Source: Streptomyces lavendofoliae
Lineage (GTDB): Bacteria > Actinomycetota > Actinomycetes > Streptomycetales > Streptomycetaceae
DNA length: 64,000 nt
NCBI RefSeq assembly: GCF_014649735.1
Contig: NZ_BMTP01000005.1
Location: forward strand, 124,001-188,000
Direction: 5' to 3'
In this document: piece by piece, positions 1 to 9,277 of the stretch
Position numbering within the stretch: the first letter of the stretch is position 1
Layout of the letters: every line of letters begins with the position of its first letter
Notes under the pieces: generated by a model
The model's input: only the letters and a program-made list of their open reading frames with translations
Told to the model about the DNA's origin: nothing
The model's database searches: none
Program-made: the position numbers and the translations under genes

Positions 1-2264
1 GAGCCGGCGGAGACGCCGGCCCGGACGCGGATCGGGACGCGGATCAAGACGCGGATCGGCCGGGCGTGGTGAGCGCCGGTGACGAGGCGTCGGGCGGGAC
101 GCCCTCGGCGGGTGCCGGGCGTTCGGTCCCGGCGGCGCGCACCGGCGCGGCCGACGACGCCGGGGACCCGCGCGGCCCGAAGGTGCCGAGCGCCCCGGAG
201 CAGGCACGGGCCCCGGAGACGTCCCCGGGCCCGGAGGCCGCCGGAGAGGTCCAGAAGCCGGAGCGCCGACCGGAGCCGGACAGGGCCGGGGAGTCGCAGG
301 CGGCCAGGGCAGGCGCGGGCGCGGAGCCCAAGGGTGCCAGGGAGCCGAAGGGCGGCAAGACGGCACCGGCCGGCGGGCGCGGCACCGGGCGGCCCGACAC
401 GACGTCAGCCGTGCGGTCCGCCGCCGAGGGACGGCTGCTGGCGGGACGCTACCGGCTCGGCGGCGTACTGGGCCGTGGCGGCATGGGCACCGTGTGGCGC
501 GCCGTGGACGAGACGCTCGGACGCACCGTCGCCGTCAAGGAACTGCGCTTCCCCAGCAGCATCGACGAGGACGAGAAGCGCCGCCTCATCACGCGCACCC
601 TCCGCGAGGCCAAGGCCATCGCCCGGATCCGCAACAACGGCGCCGTGACCGTCTACGACGTCGTCGACGAGGACGACCGTCCCTGGATCGTCATGGAGCT
701 GATCGAGGGCAAGTCGCTCGCCGACGCCATCCGGGAGGACGGCGTCCTCACGCCCCGGCGCGCGGCCGAGGTCGGTCTCGCCATCCTGGACGTCCTGCGC
801 TCCGCGCACCGCGAAGGCATCCTGCACCGTGACGTGAAGCCGTCCAACGTCCTCATCGCGGACGACGGCCGGGTCGTGCTCACCGACTTCGGCATCGCGC
901 AGGTCGAGGGCGACCCGTCCATCACGTCGACGGGCATGCTCGTCGGGGCGCCCTCCTACATCTCGCCCGAGCGGGCCCGTGGCCACAAGCCCGGCCCGGC
1001 GGCGGACATGTGGTCGCTCGGCGGCCTGCTCTACGCGTGCGTGGAGGGCTGTCCGCCGTACGACAAGGGCTCCGCCATCGCGACGCTGACCGCCGTGATG
1101 ACCGAGCAGCTCGACCCGCCGAAGAACGCGGGCCCCCTGGAGGAGGTCATTTACGGCCTGCTCCACAAGGACCCGGCCAAGCGCCTCGACGACGCGGGCG
1201 CCCGGGTCCTGCTGAGCGACGTGATCCACGCGCCCGCGGTGCCGGCGGCCGAGCCGTCGCCGGAGACCACGCGCATCGTCCCCCTGCTGCCGCTGCCCGG
1301 CGAGGAGGCGGCCACCCGGCCGAAGGAGGAGGACGACGTCGCGGCGGAGCGGATGCGCGGCGCGCTGCGTTCGGTGCGCAACGCGGCGGCTTTCGCCAAG
1401 GCGGAACCGGCGTCCGGGCCGCAGACCGCCGAGCGGTCCGCGCCCGTGGCCCCCGCGCGGGCGCCGCTCACGGACGTGGTGCCGCGCCGTACGCTCGTGA
1501 TCATCGCGGTCGTCGTCGTGCTCGCGGTCCTCGCCACCGTCCTCGCCGTCGTGCTGAGCGGTGACGACGAGCCGGGCGCCAAGGGCGGGGCCACGCCCGG
1601 GACCGACCGGACGGCGTCGGCCGGTGCGGCGGCCCAGGGCGCCACCGGCGGCAACGACGGCCGCCCCGACGGCGAACAGGGCCAGGAGCAGCAGGACAAG
1701 GGGCAGAACCAGGGGCAGGGCGGCGAGCAGCCCGGCACCGGCGGTGCGGGCACCGGCGGCACGACGCCGTCCGGCGGGCCCTCGAAGGGGTCCGGAGGGG
1801 CGCAGCCGCCGGCCGGGTACACCGTGGTCACCAACGACCGGTTCCACTTCTCCATGGCCATGCCGTCGGACTTCCGGATGACCGGCGAGGCGGGTCAGGG
1901 CTCGGGTGCCATATACAGCCGCGGCGGCGGCTTCCCGCGCGTCCAGGTGGACTTCACGGACAGCCCGAAGGACGACGCCGTGGCCGCGTGGACGGCCGCG
2001 CTGGCCGGTCTCAGGGCCAGTGTCAGTGGCTACCGGCATCATGGGATCGAGAAGGTCGACTACAAGGGTTATCCGACGGTCGCCGACTGGCAGTTCGAGC
2101 GCGAGCAGAAGGGGGAGCGCGTGCGGGTGCTCAACCGGGGCTTCAAGGTCGACGCGGGGCACGGCTACGCCATCATGATCACCTGCAAGGCCGCCGAGTG
2201 GGACGGCCAGGAGTGCCGGACGCTGCGGGACACGGCGTTCGCGACATTCAGCCCCAAGGACTGA
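1..2264 (+). CDS. Transmembrane Ser/Thr protein kinase, 5' end outside window
   Basis: Membrane-anchored eukaryotic-type Ser/Thr kinase that would phosphorylate cytoplasmic targets in response to an extracellular cue. Numbering from the internal GTG at 66, it has a GRGGMG loop near residue 136, the VAVKE lysine at 158, HRD at 254-256, DFG at 274-276 and an intact SPE activation segment, so it should be active. A Pro/Gly/Asp-rich N-terminal extension of about 120 residues precedes the kinase domain. A membrane helix lies near 475-499, followed by a Gly/Gln-rich linker and a globular extracellular domain of about 150 residues. The frame is open without a stop to the left edge, contains D-A-D-R/Q repeats, and the GTG at 66 has no Shine-Dalgarno sequence. 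The true start is therefore probably upstream of the window. It is the first of four tandem kinase genes. Confidence 0.93.
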   Translation, partial: AGGDAGPDADRDADQDADRPGVVSAGDEASGGTPSAGAGRSVPAARTGAADDAGDPRGPKVPSAPEQARAPETSPGPEAAGEVQKPERRPEPDRAGESQAARAGAGAEPKGAREPKGGKTAPAGGRGTGRPDTTSAVRSAAEGRLLAGRYRLGGVLGRGGMGTVWRAVDETLGRTVAVKELRFPSSIDEDEKRRLITRTLREAKAIARIRNNGAVTVYDVVDEDDRPWIVMELIEGKSLADAIREDGVLTPRRAAEVGLAILDVLRSAHREGILHRDVKPSNVLIADDGRVVLTDFGIAQVEGDPSITSTGMLVGAPSYISPERARGHKPGPAADMWSLGGLLYACVEGCPPYDKGSAIATLTAVMTEQLDPPKNAGPLEEVIYGLLHKDPAKRLDDAGARVLLSDVIHAPAVPAAEPSPETTRIVPLLPLPGEEAATRPKEEDDVAAERMRGALRSVRNAAAFAKAEPASGPQTAERSAPVAPARAPLTDVVPRRTLVIIAVVVVLAVLATVLAVVLSGDDEPGAKGGATPGTDRTASAGAAAQGATGGNDGRPDGEQGQEQQDKGQNQGQGGEQPGTGGAGTGGTTPSGGPSKGSGGAQPPAGYTVVTNDRFHFSMAMPSDFRMTGEAGQGSGAIYSRGGGFPRVQVDFTDSPKDDAVAAWTAALAGLRASVSGYRHHGIEKVDYKGYPTVADWQFEREQKGERVRVLNRGFKVDAGHGYAIMITCKAAEWDGQECRTLRDTAFATFSPKD

Positions 2265-2402
2265 CCGGGGAGACGTATCGTGAGAGCCCGTGAGCCGTAC
2301 GCGGCCCGAACGGGCGGACAACTGCGCAGCGGCCGGCCGGGATCGACGGTTCTGTACGGTTGGTGAGGCCGGGGGACAGCGCGCTCGTGGGGAGGCGGCG
2401 GC

Positions 2403-5018
2403 GTGGACGATTACGCGGGGAGGGTGCTGGCGGACCGCTACCGCCTGCCGTTGCCGCCGTCCGACGAGTACGAGCTCGTCGAGACGCGCGCCTTCGACAC
2501 CTACAGCGGTCAGGAAGTGCTGGTCCGGCAGGTGCCGTTGCCGGAGGTCGTCGACGCCGAGGTGGTGGAGCCCGAGGGCTTCGACGGGTACGCCGTCCCG
2601 GCCGGAGGGCGAGTGCCGCGCGGTCCGGCCGCGGGCCGGGCGGTCCGGCGCTCCGGTGACCCGGCGGTACGGCGGGCCATCGAGGCCGCGCAGGCCGCCG
2701 CGCAGATCCCGGACCACCCCAGGCTCGACCAGGTCTTCGACGTCTTCGCCGAGGCCGGGTCGCTGTGGATAGTGAGTGAACTGGTCGCGGCCAGGCCCCT
2801 GGCGGCCCTGCTCGCGGAGGAGCCGCTGAGCCCCTACCGGGCGGCCGAGATCGGCTCCGACGTGCTCACCGCCCTGCGCGCTCTCCACGCGCACGGCTGG
2901 GTCCACCGGAACATCACGGTGCGCACGGTGCTGGTCTGCGACGACGGACGGGTCGTGCTGACGGGCCTCGCGGCCGGCGCCGCCGAGGAGGCGCTGTGCG
3001 GCTACGCGCCCGTCCCGGACCCGGACGCCGACGACGACCTGCCTCCCGCGCCGGTCCCCTCCGGTCCCGCCCCGGTCTCCCTGCCCGCGCTCGCCCCCGG
3101 GTACGAGCCCGCCGCACCGACCGAGCCGGGACGGCCCGCCCCCGTGCGCCACGAGCCGCCCGCGCTGCCGGGACCGGGCGGGCCGCCGGAGCCGGTCGCG
3201 CCGGACGGCCGCGCCTCACGGGCGGGCGCCATCGCCGCGTACCGCGCCGGAGCGCGCGCCGCCGCCCGGGCGGAGGAGGCGGGCGCCGCGCTGTCCCTGC
3301 CGCCCCCGCCGCGGGGTCCCGCGGCCCCCGCGGGCGGCACCCCGGCGGACTACGAGCCGCGGTGGTGGTCCCACACCGCCGACCTCGACGACGACGAGGA
3401 CGACGAACCCGGCGAGCCGGGCGACGGGGCTCCGCGCCGCGCCCAGCTGGCCGGCACCTGGACCGACGGTCCCGGATCCGGCGGCGGCTCCCTCCCGGCG
3501 GGCGGGGGCGCCTCCCCGTACGGCACCAGCGACGCGCTGCGCGCCGATGCCCGGCGCCAGGCCCGTACGCCCGGCGCCGGCACGGAGGGCGCCCAGCCGC
3601 CCGCCGGCCCGGCCGCCGAGCCGCCCGGCCGGTGGGAGGACGCCGAGGGCGGCCGGGCCACCACGCCCGCGTACCGCGGCCCGACCACGCCCCTGGCCGC
3701 CGAGCGCGCCCGTCAGGCCCGGATCGCCGTCGTCGGGGCCGTGACCGAGCGGTGGGCGCCCGAACAGGCCGGTCCCGTCCACGACACCTGGCAGCTGGCG
3801 CCTCCCATCGGCCCCTCGACCGACCTGTGGGCGCTCGGCGCGCTGCTCTACCGCGCGGTCCAGGGCCACGCCCCGTACCCCGAGGAGAACGCCGCCGAGC
3901 TGGTCCAGATGGTGTGCGCCGAGCCGCCCGCGTTCGCCGAGGAGTGCGGCCCGCTGCGTCCGGTCGTCGAGTCGCTGCTGCGCCAGGACCCGACCGAGCG
4001 CCCCGACTTCGAGGAACTGCGCGGCTGGCTGCGCTCGCTCATCCGGTCGGCACCCGAGCCCGACGCGGGCGTCGGGGTCGTCCCCATGCCGTCCGTCGAC
4101 GCCACCCGGCTGCCCATCGTGCGGCGCCGGGGCGAACTGGTGCGGCGGCGCCGCTTCCGCGCCTCCGGCGCGGGCCACGGGCGGCACCGGCACAGCAGGG
4201 GCACCCGGCCCGCCATGGCCCCCGCGGGAGCCGGCGGCGAGGACCGTGAGACCCACGCGCCCCGCGAGACCCGTGCGCCCCGCGAGGCCCGTGCGCCCGG
4301 CGCCCTCGGGCGCGTCCTGCTGGTCGTGATACTCCTCGTGCTCACCGCCGCCGTCGCGTACGCCGTGATGTTCATGCCCAAGGCGGACACGCGGCCCCAG
4401 GGACAGGCCCCACAGCCGTCGCAGCAGCCGCAGCAGCCCCAACAGCCCACCCAGCGGCAGCCGTCCGGCACCCCGGCGGAGCAGCGGCCGACCCCCAGCG
4501 ATCCGGCGCCCTCCACCAACACCGTCACGCCCGGGGCGTCCGGCGCCCCCGACGCGCCCGACATGGCGGCCGGGTACACGGTGCGTGACGACCCCGAGGG
4601 CTTCCGCGTCGGCGTCGACAAGAGCTGGCGGCGCAGCCCGATCAACGACGTGGGCCAGGTCCGTTACGCCGGCGGTGACTTCACCCTCATCGTCGTCCCC
4701 GGCCGGGATACCGTCCAGGCGGCGGGCGGCGACCCGCTGGAGTACCAGCGCACGAAGGAGCGCGAGCTCCAGCCCTGGCGGGACAGCAGCTGGGCGACGG
4801 CCGCCGGGCTGCGCCGGATAGACGTGGGCCGGCAGGTCATGGCGGAGGGCCAGTTCACCTGGTCGGACGCCAACGGCCGGGAGGTGTACGTCCGCAACCT
4901 CGCCCTGATCGTCGGGGACCGCTACCACGTCGTTCAGGTCATCGGCCCGGAAACGCAGCGTGACAAGGTCTCCGAGATCTACCAGCAGGCCGTCTCCGCC
5001 TACCGCTCGACCCGCTGA
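2403..5018 (+). CDS. Ser/Thr pseudokinase with membrane anchor
   Basis: An 871-residue kinase-fold protein that lacks the catalytic motifs. The glycine-rich loop is absent (PPSDEYELVETRA in its place), the VAVK lysine is Arg42, HRD is HRN at 168-170, and DFG is TGL at 187-189. The N-lobe/C-lobe order is still recognisable, but about 270 Pro/Ala/Gly-rich residues are inserted between the DFG position and the C-lobe, which resumes near 470 with STDLWALGALLYRAV. A membrane helix lies near 635-660, followed by a Gln/Pro linker and a C-terminal extracellular domain like those of the flanking kinases. A GGGGAGG Shine-Dalgarno sits 5 nt before the GTG start. I infer an allosteric or scaffold partner of the adjacent active kinases. 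Residual unconventional activity cannot be excluded from sequence. Confidence 0.9.
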   Translation: MDDYAGRVLADRYRLPLPPSDEYELVETRAFDTYSGQEVLVRQVPLPEVVDAEVVEPEGFDGYAVPAGGRVPRGPAAGRAVRRSGDPAVRRAIEAAQAAAQIPDHPRLDQVFDVFAEAGSLWIVSELVAARPLAALLAEEPLSPYRAAEIGSDVLTALRALHAHGWVHRNITVRTVLVCDDGRVVLTGLAAGAAEEALCGYAPVPDPDADDDLPPAPVPSGPAPVSLPALAPGYEPAAPTEPGRPAPVRHEPPALPGPGGPPEPVAPDGRASRAGAIAAYRAGARAAARAEEAGAALSLPPPPRGPAAPAGGTPADYEPRWWSHTADLDDDEDDEPGEPGDGAPRRAQLAGTWTDGPGSGGGSLPAGGGASPYGTSDALRADARRQARTPGAGTEGAQPPAGPAAEPPGRWEDAEGGRATTPAYRGPTTPLAAERARQARIAVVGAVTERWAPEQAGPVHDTWQLAPPIGPSTDLWALGALLYRAVQGHAPYPEENAAELVQMVCAEPPAFAEECGPLRPVVESLLRQDPTERPDFEELRGWLRSLIRSAPEPDAGVGVVPMPSVDATRLPIVRRRGELVRRRRFRASGAGHGRHRHSRGTRPAMAPAGAGGEDRETHAPRETRAPREARAPGALGRVLLVVILLVLTAAVAYAVMFMPKADTRPQGQAPQPSQQPQQPQQPTQRQPSGTPAEQRPTPSDPAPSTNTVTPGASGAPDAPDMAAGYTVRDDPEGFRVGVDKSWRRSPINDVGQVRYAGGDFTLIVVPGRDTVQAAGGDPLEYQRTKERELQPWRDSSWATAAGLRRIDVGRQVMAEGQFTWSDANGREVYVRNLALIVGDRYHVVQVIGPETQRDKVSEIYQQAVSAYRSTR

Positions 5019-5187
5019 GGAAGGCCCCTCCCGGAGCCCTCGACGACCCGTCAACTGCCCCCCACATGCCCCAAATGCGCCCGTAACCCCGGGTACGCAT
5101 CACAGAGCGGTCTCCTTGACAACCCCGAGGTTTCGGCCAAGGCGCCACCCTCCGTAACCTGGACCCCGAAGGAACGGGCGGGGGACA

Positions 5188-7077
5188 GTGGAACACTCTC
5201 AAGGCATGGGCGCGGGACTCGTGCTCGCCGGGCGGTACCGGCTGAACGAGGCCATCGGCCGCGGTGGCATGGGCAAGGTCTGGCGCGCCCACGACGAGGT
5301 GCTGCACCGCACCGTGGCCGTCAAGGAACTGACGGCCGGTAAGTACGTCTCCGAGGCCGACCGGGCCGTGCTCCACGCGCGTACGCAGAAGGAGGCGCGG
5401 GCCGCCGCCCGCATCACCCACCCCGGGGTCGTCACCGTCCACGACGTCCTGGAACACGATGACCGCCCCTGGATCGTGATGCAGTACGTCGACGGGCCGT
5501 CGCTCGCCGATGCGGCCAAGGCGGCCGAAGACCGCCGTATCGAGGCGCGTGAGGCGGCCCGCATCGGGCTGCACGTCCTGGGGGCGCTGCGCGCCGCGCA
5601 CGCCGCCGGGGTGCTGCACCGGGACGTCAAGCCCGGCAACGTCCTGCTCGCCCGCGACGGCCGGGTCCTGCTCACCGACTTCGGAATCGCGGCCATCGAG
5701 GGCGACTCCACGATCACCCGTACCGGGGAACTCGTCGGGTCCATCGAGTACCTGGCGCCCGAGCGGGTACGCGGCGGCGACCCGGGCCCCGCCTCCGACC
5801 TCTGGTCACTGGGCGTCACGCTGTACACGGCGGTCGAGGGCACCTCGCCCTTCCACCACACGTCACCCCTGAGCGTCATGCAGGCCGTGGTGACCGAGGA
5901 GCCGCCGCCGGCCCGGTACGCCGGCGCCCTCGCCCCCGTCATCGTCGCCCTGCTGCGCAAGGACCCGGCGGACCGGCCCGGCGCCGCCGAGGCCGAACGC
6001 ATGCTGCTGGAGGCGATGGAGGGCCGTACCCCGGCAGCGGCACAGGCGTACGTCCCGACGCGCACGATGAGCCGGGACGACCTGCCGGGGGCGACCGCGA
6101 CACTGCCCGCCGGCCGGCGGGCCGAGCCCGTCGGCGGCGGGGCCCCGGACGGGGACACCACGCGCCGGACGCCCGTCCGCGCGCCGGGCCACCCCACGCC
6201 GGGCCGTCCCGCCACGGACGGCCCCACCGCGGGCCGCCCGGCCGGCGACCGCGCGCCCGGCGACCGGCACCGCGCGGACGGAGACCCCAGGAACGACCGC
6301 GCGGACGGCCGGACAAGCGACCGCACCGACAACCGCACCGACACCCACAGGAATCACCGCCCGGACAGCCACGCGGACCACCGCACCGACCACCGCCCGG
6401 ACAGCCACGCGGACCACCGCACCGACCACCGCCCGGACCACCGCACCGGCCACCGTCCGGGCGGCGACCCGGAGCGGGGGCGCAGGCCGTGGCGTACCGC
6501 CGTCCTCATGACCGTGCTCGCCGCCGTCGTGGGCAGTGCCGCGGGTTTCGCCGTGATGCGGTACGGGAACGACGACACGGCCCGCACGGACTCGACCGAC
6601 CGGAACGGGGCGGCCGACTCCGTTCCGGAGGGCTGGGAGAGGGTCGAGGACCCGTCGGGTTTCAGCCTTCTCGTACCGGAGGGCTGGAAGCGCCGGACGG
6701 AAGGCGGTCAGATCGACTACACGCCCGACAACGGCCGTCACCTCATCCGTATCAGCGCCGACACCTCACCGGACTTCGAGAATCCCTGTCTCCACATGCT
6801 CGATATCGAGAAAGGGCTGAAGAAGCGGCTTCCCCGGTATGAGCGGAAGGAGCTGCGTACGAACACGTTCCGTGATCAACTGGAATCCTGTCTGTGGGAG
6901 TTCACCTGGGTCGAGAAGAACGCCAACGCGGGCGAGCGGCACGCGATCGACCAGGTGTACTACGCGGACGACGGAACCGAGTACGCGCTGTTCATGTCCG
7001 CTCCCGCGGCCGACTGGCCGGTGACCCGGGAGCAGTTCGACATCGTGCTGCGCGGCTGGCGTCCCGCCGGGGAGTGA
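5188..7077 (+). CDS. Transmembrane Ser/Thr protein kinase with His-rich linker
   Basis: A 629-residue kinase that looks active: GRGGMG loop, VAVKE lysine at 46, HRD at 144-146, DFG at 164-166 and APERV in the activation segment. Between the kinase domain and the membrane helix (about 436-459) is a polar linker with many H-R-P/T-D-x-H-A-D-H units, encoded by a perfect 36-bp tandem repeat. The outside C-terminal domain (about 150 residues) begins with the DPSGFSLLVPEGW motif found in variant form in the other three proteins, and contains two cysteines. The start is GTG, preceded by a GGGGGAC stretch; an ATG five codons later is an alternative. The 169-bp gap upstream contains a TTGACA at 5116-5121 but no well-spaced -10, so an own promoter is possible but not shown. 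Confidence 0.93.
   Translation: MEHSQGMGAGLVLAGRYRLNEAIGRGGMGKVWRAHDEVLHRTVAVKELTAGKYVSEADRAVLHARTQKEARAAARITHPGVVTVHDVLEHDDRPWIVMQYVDGPSLADAAKAAEDRRIEAREAARIGLHVLGALRAAHAAGVLHRDVKPGNVLLARDGRVLLTDFGIAAIEGDSTITRTGELVGSIEYLAPERVRGGDPGPASDLWSLGVTLYTAVEGTSPFHHTSPLSVMQAVVTEEPPPARYAGALAPVIVALLRKDPADRPGAAEAERMLLEAMEGRTPAAAQAYVPTRTMSRDDLPGATATLPAGRRAEPVGGGAPDGDTTRRTPVRAPGHPTPGRPATDGPTAGRPAGDRAPGDRHRADGDPRNDRADGRTSDRTDNRTDTHRNHRPDSHADHRTDHRPDSHADHRTDHRPDHRTGHRPGGDPERGRRPWRTAVLMTVLAAVVGSAAGFAVMRYGNDDTARTDSTDRNGAADSVPEGWERVEDPSGFSLLVPEGWKRRTEGGQIDYTPDNGRHLIRISADTSPDFENPCLHMLDIEKGLKKRLPRYERKELRTNTFRDQLESCLWEFTWVEKNANAGERHAIDQVYYADDGTEYALFMSAPAADWPVTREQFDIVLRGWRPAGE
6355..6426 (+). repeat. Perfect 36-bp tandem repeat inside a kinase gene
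   Basis: Two identical adjacent 36-bp copies encode a 12-residue unit with four His and four Asp residues. Two degenerate partial copies follow to about 6470. The repeat lies in the intracellular juxtamembrane linker of the third kinase. Confidence 0.95.
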
Positions 7078-7105
7078 CCCTCGGCGCGAGCAGAGGGGAT
7101 GTGCC

Positions 7106-9163
7106 GTGTCCGGATCGGGGCAGCAACGGCGGATCGTCGGACGCTACCGGCTGGAGGCCCGGCTCGGGCGCGGCGGCATGGGTACGGTCTGGCGGGCGTA
7201 CGACGAGCTGCTCGGCCGCCGGGTGGCCGTCAAGGAACTGCACGTGGATGTGGGGACCGCCGTCCATCCCACCCTCCGCGAGGCGCGGGCCATCGCGCGC
7301 GTGCACCATCCGCACATCGTCTGCGTCCACGACGTCGTCGAGGAGGACGACGTCCCGTACATCGTGATGGAGCTGATCGAGGGCGGCTCGCTGGCCGAAC
7401 GGATCGCGGCCCACGGCCCCCTCGACGCGCGCGAGGCGGCCCGCGTCGGCCTCGCGCTGCTGAGCGCCCTGCGCGCCGCCCACGCGCTGGGGGTGCTGCA
7501 CCGGGACCTCAAACCGGCCAACGTGCTGATCGAGGAGGGCACCGGGCGGGTCGTGCTCACCGACTTCGGGATCGCCCAGCTGGCCGGGTCCACCACGATC
7601 ACCGAGGTGGGGATGTTCGTCGGCTCGCCCGAGTACACCGCGCCCGAGCGGATGCAGGGCTCCCTGGCCGGTCCGGAGACGGACCTGTGGTCCCTGGGGG
7701 CGTTGCTGTGCGCGACGCTGACCGGCCAGTCGCCGTTCCACCGGGACTCCCTGGGCGGGGTGTTGCACGCGGTCGTGGAGGAGGACTTCAGGCCGCCCGC
7801 CGCCGCGGGGCCTCTGCTGCCCGTCGTACGCGGCCTGTTGCGGCGGGACCCGGCCCGGCGGATGGGCGCGGCGGAGGCGGAGCGGCTGCTGCGGGCGTAC
7901 GCGGAGGGCTCCGGGCCCCGGCGGTACGAGCAGGGGCCCCGCGAGCGGCGGGCCCTGGGGCAGGGCGGCGACGAGGTACGCGGGCACGGGCGGCGCGGGT
8001 CCGGGGGAGCGGGTGACGCGCCGCCGCCGGACCCGGGCACGGCGGCCGGCGCGGACACCCCCGCCGGCCCCTCCACCGGCTTCTCCGCCGGCCCCTTCAC
8101 CGGCTTCTCCGCCGGCCCCTACTCCGGGCCCTACTCCGGTTCCTACTCGGGCGCCTACGCCGGTCCCCCCTCCGGCGCCTACCCCGGTCCCTACGCGGGT
8201 CCCTACGCCGACGCCGTCCCGCCCGGTGCCGCCCCGCGCCGCGCCGACGGCTCCCGTCCCGAGCCCTCCGACGCCGTGCCGGTCCGCGCGGGCGGCGTCG
8301 GCGCCCGCGCCCGTGCCCGCCTCCGCGACCGGTCGCGCGCCGGCGCCGCGCCCCCGCACCGGGACGCCGTGCCCCCGCACCCCGGCCGCCCGCCCCGGCC
8401 GTGGTTCCGCACGCCGGTGGTGGCCGCCGCGCTCCTGGTCGCCCTCGCCGGGGCGGGCGCGGTGGGCGTGCTGCTCCTGCGGGACGACGGCGGCGGGGGC
8501 GGTGGCGGGGGCGACGACCACCGGACGGCCACCGTCTCGCCGCCGGGGGACGCGCCCGGCGTACCGAACACGCCGGGCGCGGCGGCGGGCACCGGCGCCG
8601 GCCCGGGAACCACCACCGGCGCCCCGCCCCGCTCCAGCGACCCCCACCCCGATCCCGCCCCCGGCGTCTCCCGGCCGCCCACCGGAAGCCACACCGCGGG
8701 ACCCGCCCACGCCCGCGTGCCCAGCGGATACCGCTCGGCCACCGACCCGCGCGGCTTCTCGCTCACCGTGCCCGTCGGGTACGTCCGCTCCACCGACGAG
8801 CGGCGGGTCTTCTACATGTCGTCCGACCGGTCCATGCGGATCGGGGTGCGGGTCCAGGCCCCGGCCCCGGGCGGCCCTCTCGGGTACATGCGGCGCGCCC
8901 ACGCGAACGGCCCCGGCACGTACCCCGGTTACCGCGCCGCCCGGGTCACCCCGACGACGCACAACGGACTGGCGGCGGCGCTGCGGGAGTTCACCTGGAA
9001 CGGCTTCACGGCTCCCGAGGGGGCGCGCCGCACGTACGACATCTGCTGGGACGAGAGCGGGCGGATGTACGACGTGTGGGTGTCGGCCCCGGTGGCCCGG
9101 CTCGACGAGCTGAAGCGCCACTTCGACACCGTTCTTGATTCCTTCCGGGTACGGCACTCCTGA
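7106..9163 (+). CDS. Transmembrane Ser/Thr protein kinase
   Basis: A 685-residue kinase, 28 bp after the previous one and almost certainly co-transcribed with it. It has the GRGGMG loop, VAVKE, HRDLKPAN starting at residue 132, DFG and APERM, so it should be catalytically competent. After the kinase domain comes a repetitive Gly/Pro/Ser/Tyr-rich stretch (SGPYSG and AGPY units, about 315-370), then an Arg-rich segment, a membrane helix near 432-452, a poly-Gly run and an extracellular domain of about 150 residues opening with a DPRGFSLTVP motif. GAGGGG lies upstream of the GTG start. The Tyr/Ser-rich juxtamembrane repeats could be phosphorylation or protein-interaction surfaces; that is inference. 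Confidence 0.94.
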   Translation: MSGSGQQRRIVGRYRLEARLGRGGMGTVWRAYDELLGRRVAVKELHVDVGTAVHPTLREARAIARVHHPHIVCVHDVVEEDDVPYIVMELIEGGSLAERIAAHGPLDAREAARVGLALLSALRAAHALGVLHRDLKPANVLIEEGTGRVVLTDFGIAQLAGSTTITEVGMFVGSPEYTAPERMQGSLAGPETDLWSLGALLCATLTGQSPFHRDSLGGVLHAVVEEDFRPPAAAGPLLPVVRGLLRRDPARRMGAAEAERLLRAYAEGSGPRRYEQGPRERRALGQGGDEVRGHGRRGSGGAGDAPPPDPGTAAGADTPAGPSTGFSAGPFTGFSAGPYSGPYSGSYSGAYAGPPSGAYPGPYAGPYADAVPPGAAPRRADGSRPEPSDAVPVRAGGVGARARARLRDRSRAGAAPPHRDAVPPHPGRPPRPWFRTPVVAAALLVALAGAGAVGVLLLRDDGGGGGGGGDDHRTATVSPPGDAPGVPNTPGAAAGTGAGPGTTTGAPPRSSDPHPDPAPGVSRPPTGSHTAGPAHARVPSGYRSATDPRGFSLTVPVGYVRSTDERRVFYMSSDRSMRIGVRVQAPAPGGPLGYMRRAHANGPGTYPGYRAARVTPTTHNGLAAALREFTWNGFTAPEGARRTYDICWDESGRMYDVWVSAPVARLDELKRHFDTVLDSFRVRHS

Positions 9164-9165
9164 CG

Positions 9166-9187
9166 AGCCCCTGATCAGGGCTTATTT
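9166..9187 (+). terminator. Probable terminator after the kinase cluster
   Basis: A palindrome with core CCTGATCAGG, extended by AGC/GCT arms with one bulged C, is followed by TTATTT. It lies 3 bp after the stop of the last kinase gene. The stem is shorter than the other terminators in this window, so confidence is moderate. Confidence 0.5.
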
Positions 9188-9264
9188 GCCAGCGAACACT
9201 GGCACGGTGGGAGCGGACCGGGAAAAGGTGTTACCGGCGGGTACCGCGCAGGCCCCATCCGGCA

Positions 9265-9277
9265 TACCCTCGCCCCC
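9265..9277 (+). promoter_or_regulatory. -10 element for a leaderless aldehyde dehydrogenase mRNA
   Basis: TACCCT fits the TANNNT -10 pattern and ends 7 nt before the ATG. Transcription would then begin at or next to the start codon. No Shine-Dalgarno is visible before this ATG, which agrees with a leaderless transcript. The -35 is not well defined. Confidence 0.5.

Noticed and set aside
405..3152. Very long minus-strand open frames opposite the kinases and other genes
   Set aside because: Mirror frames caused by GC bias at third positions of the real genes; composition is rich in Arg, Gly, His and Val without domain features.
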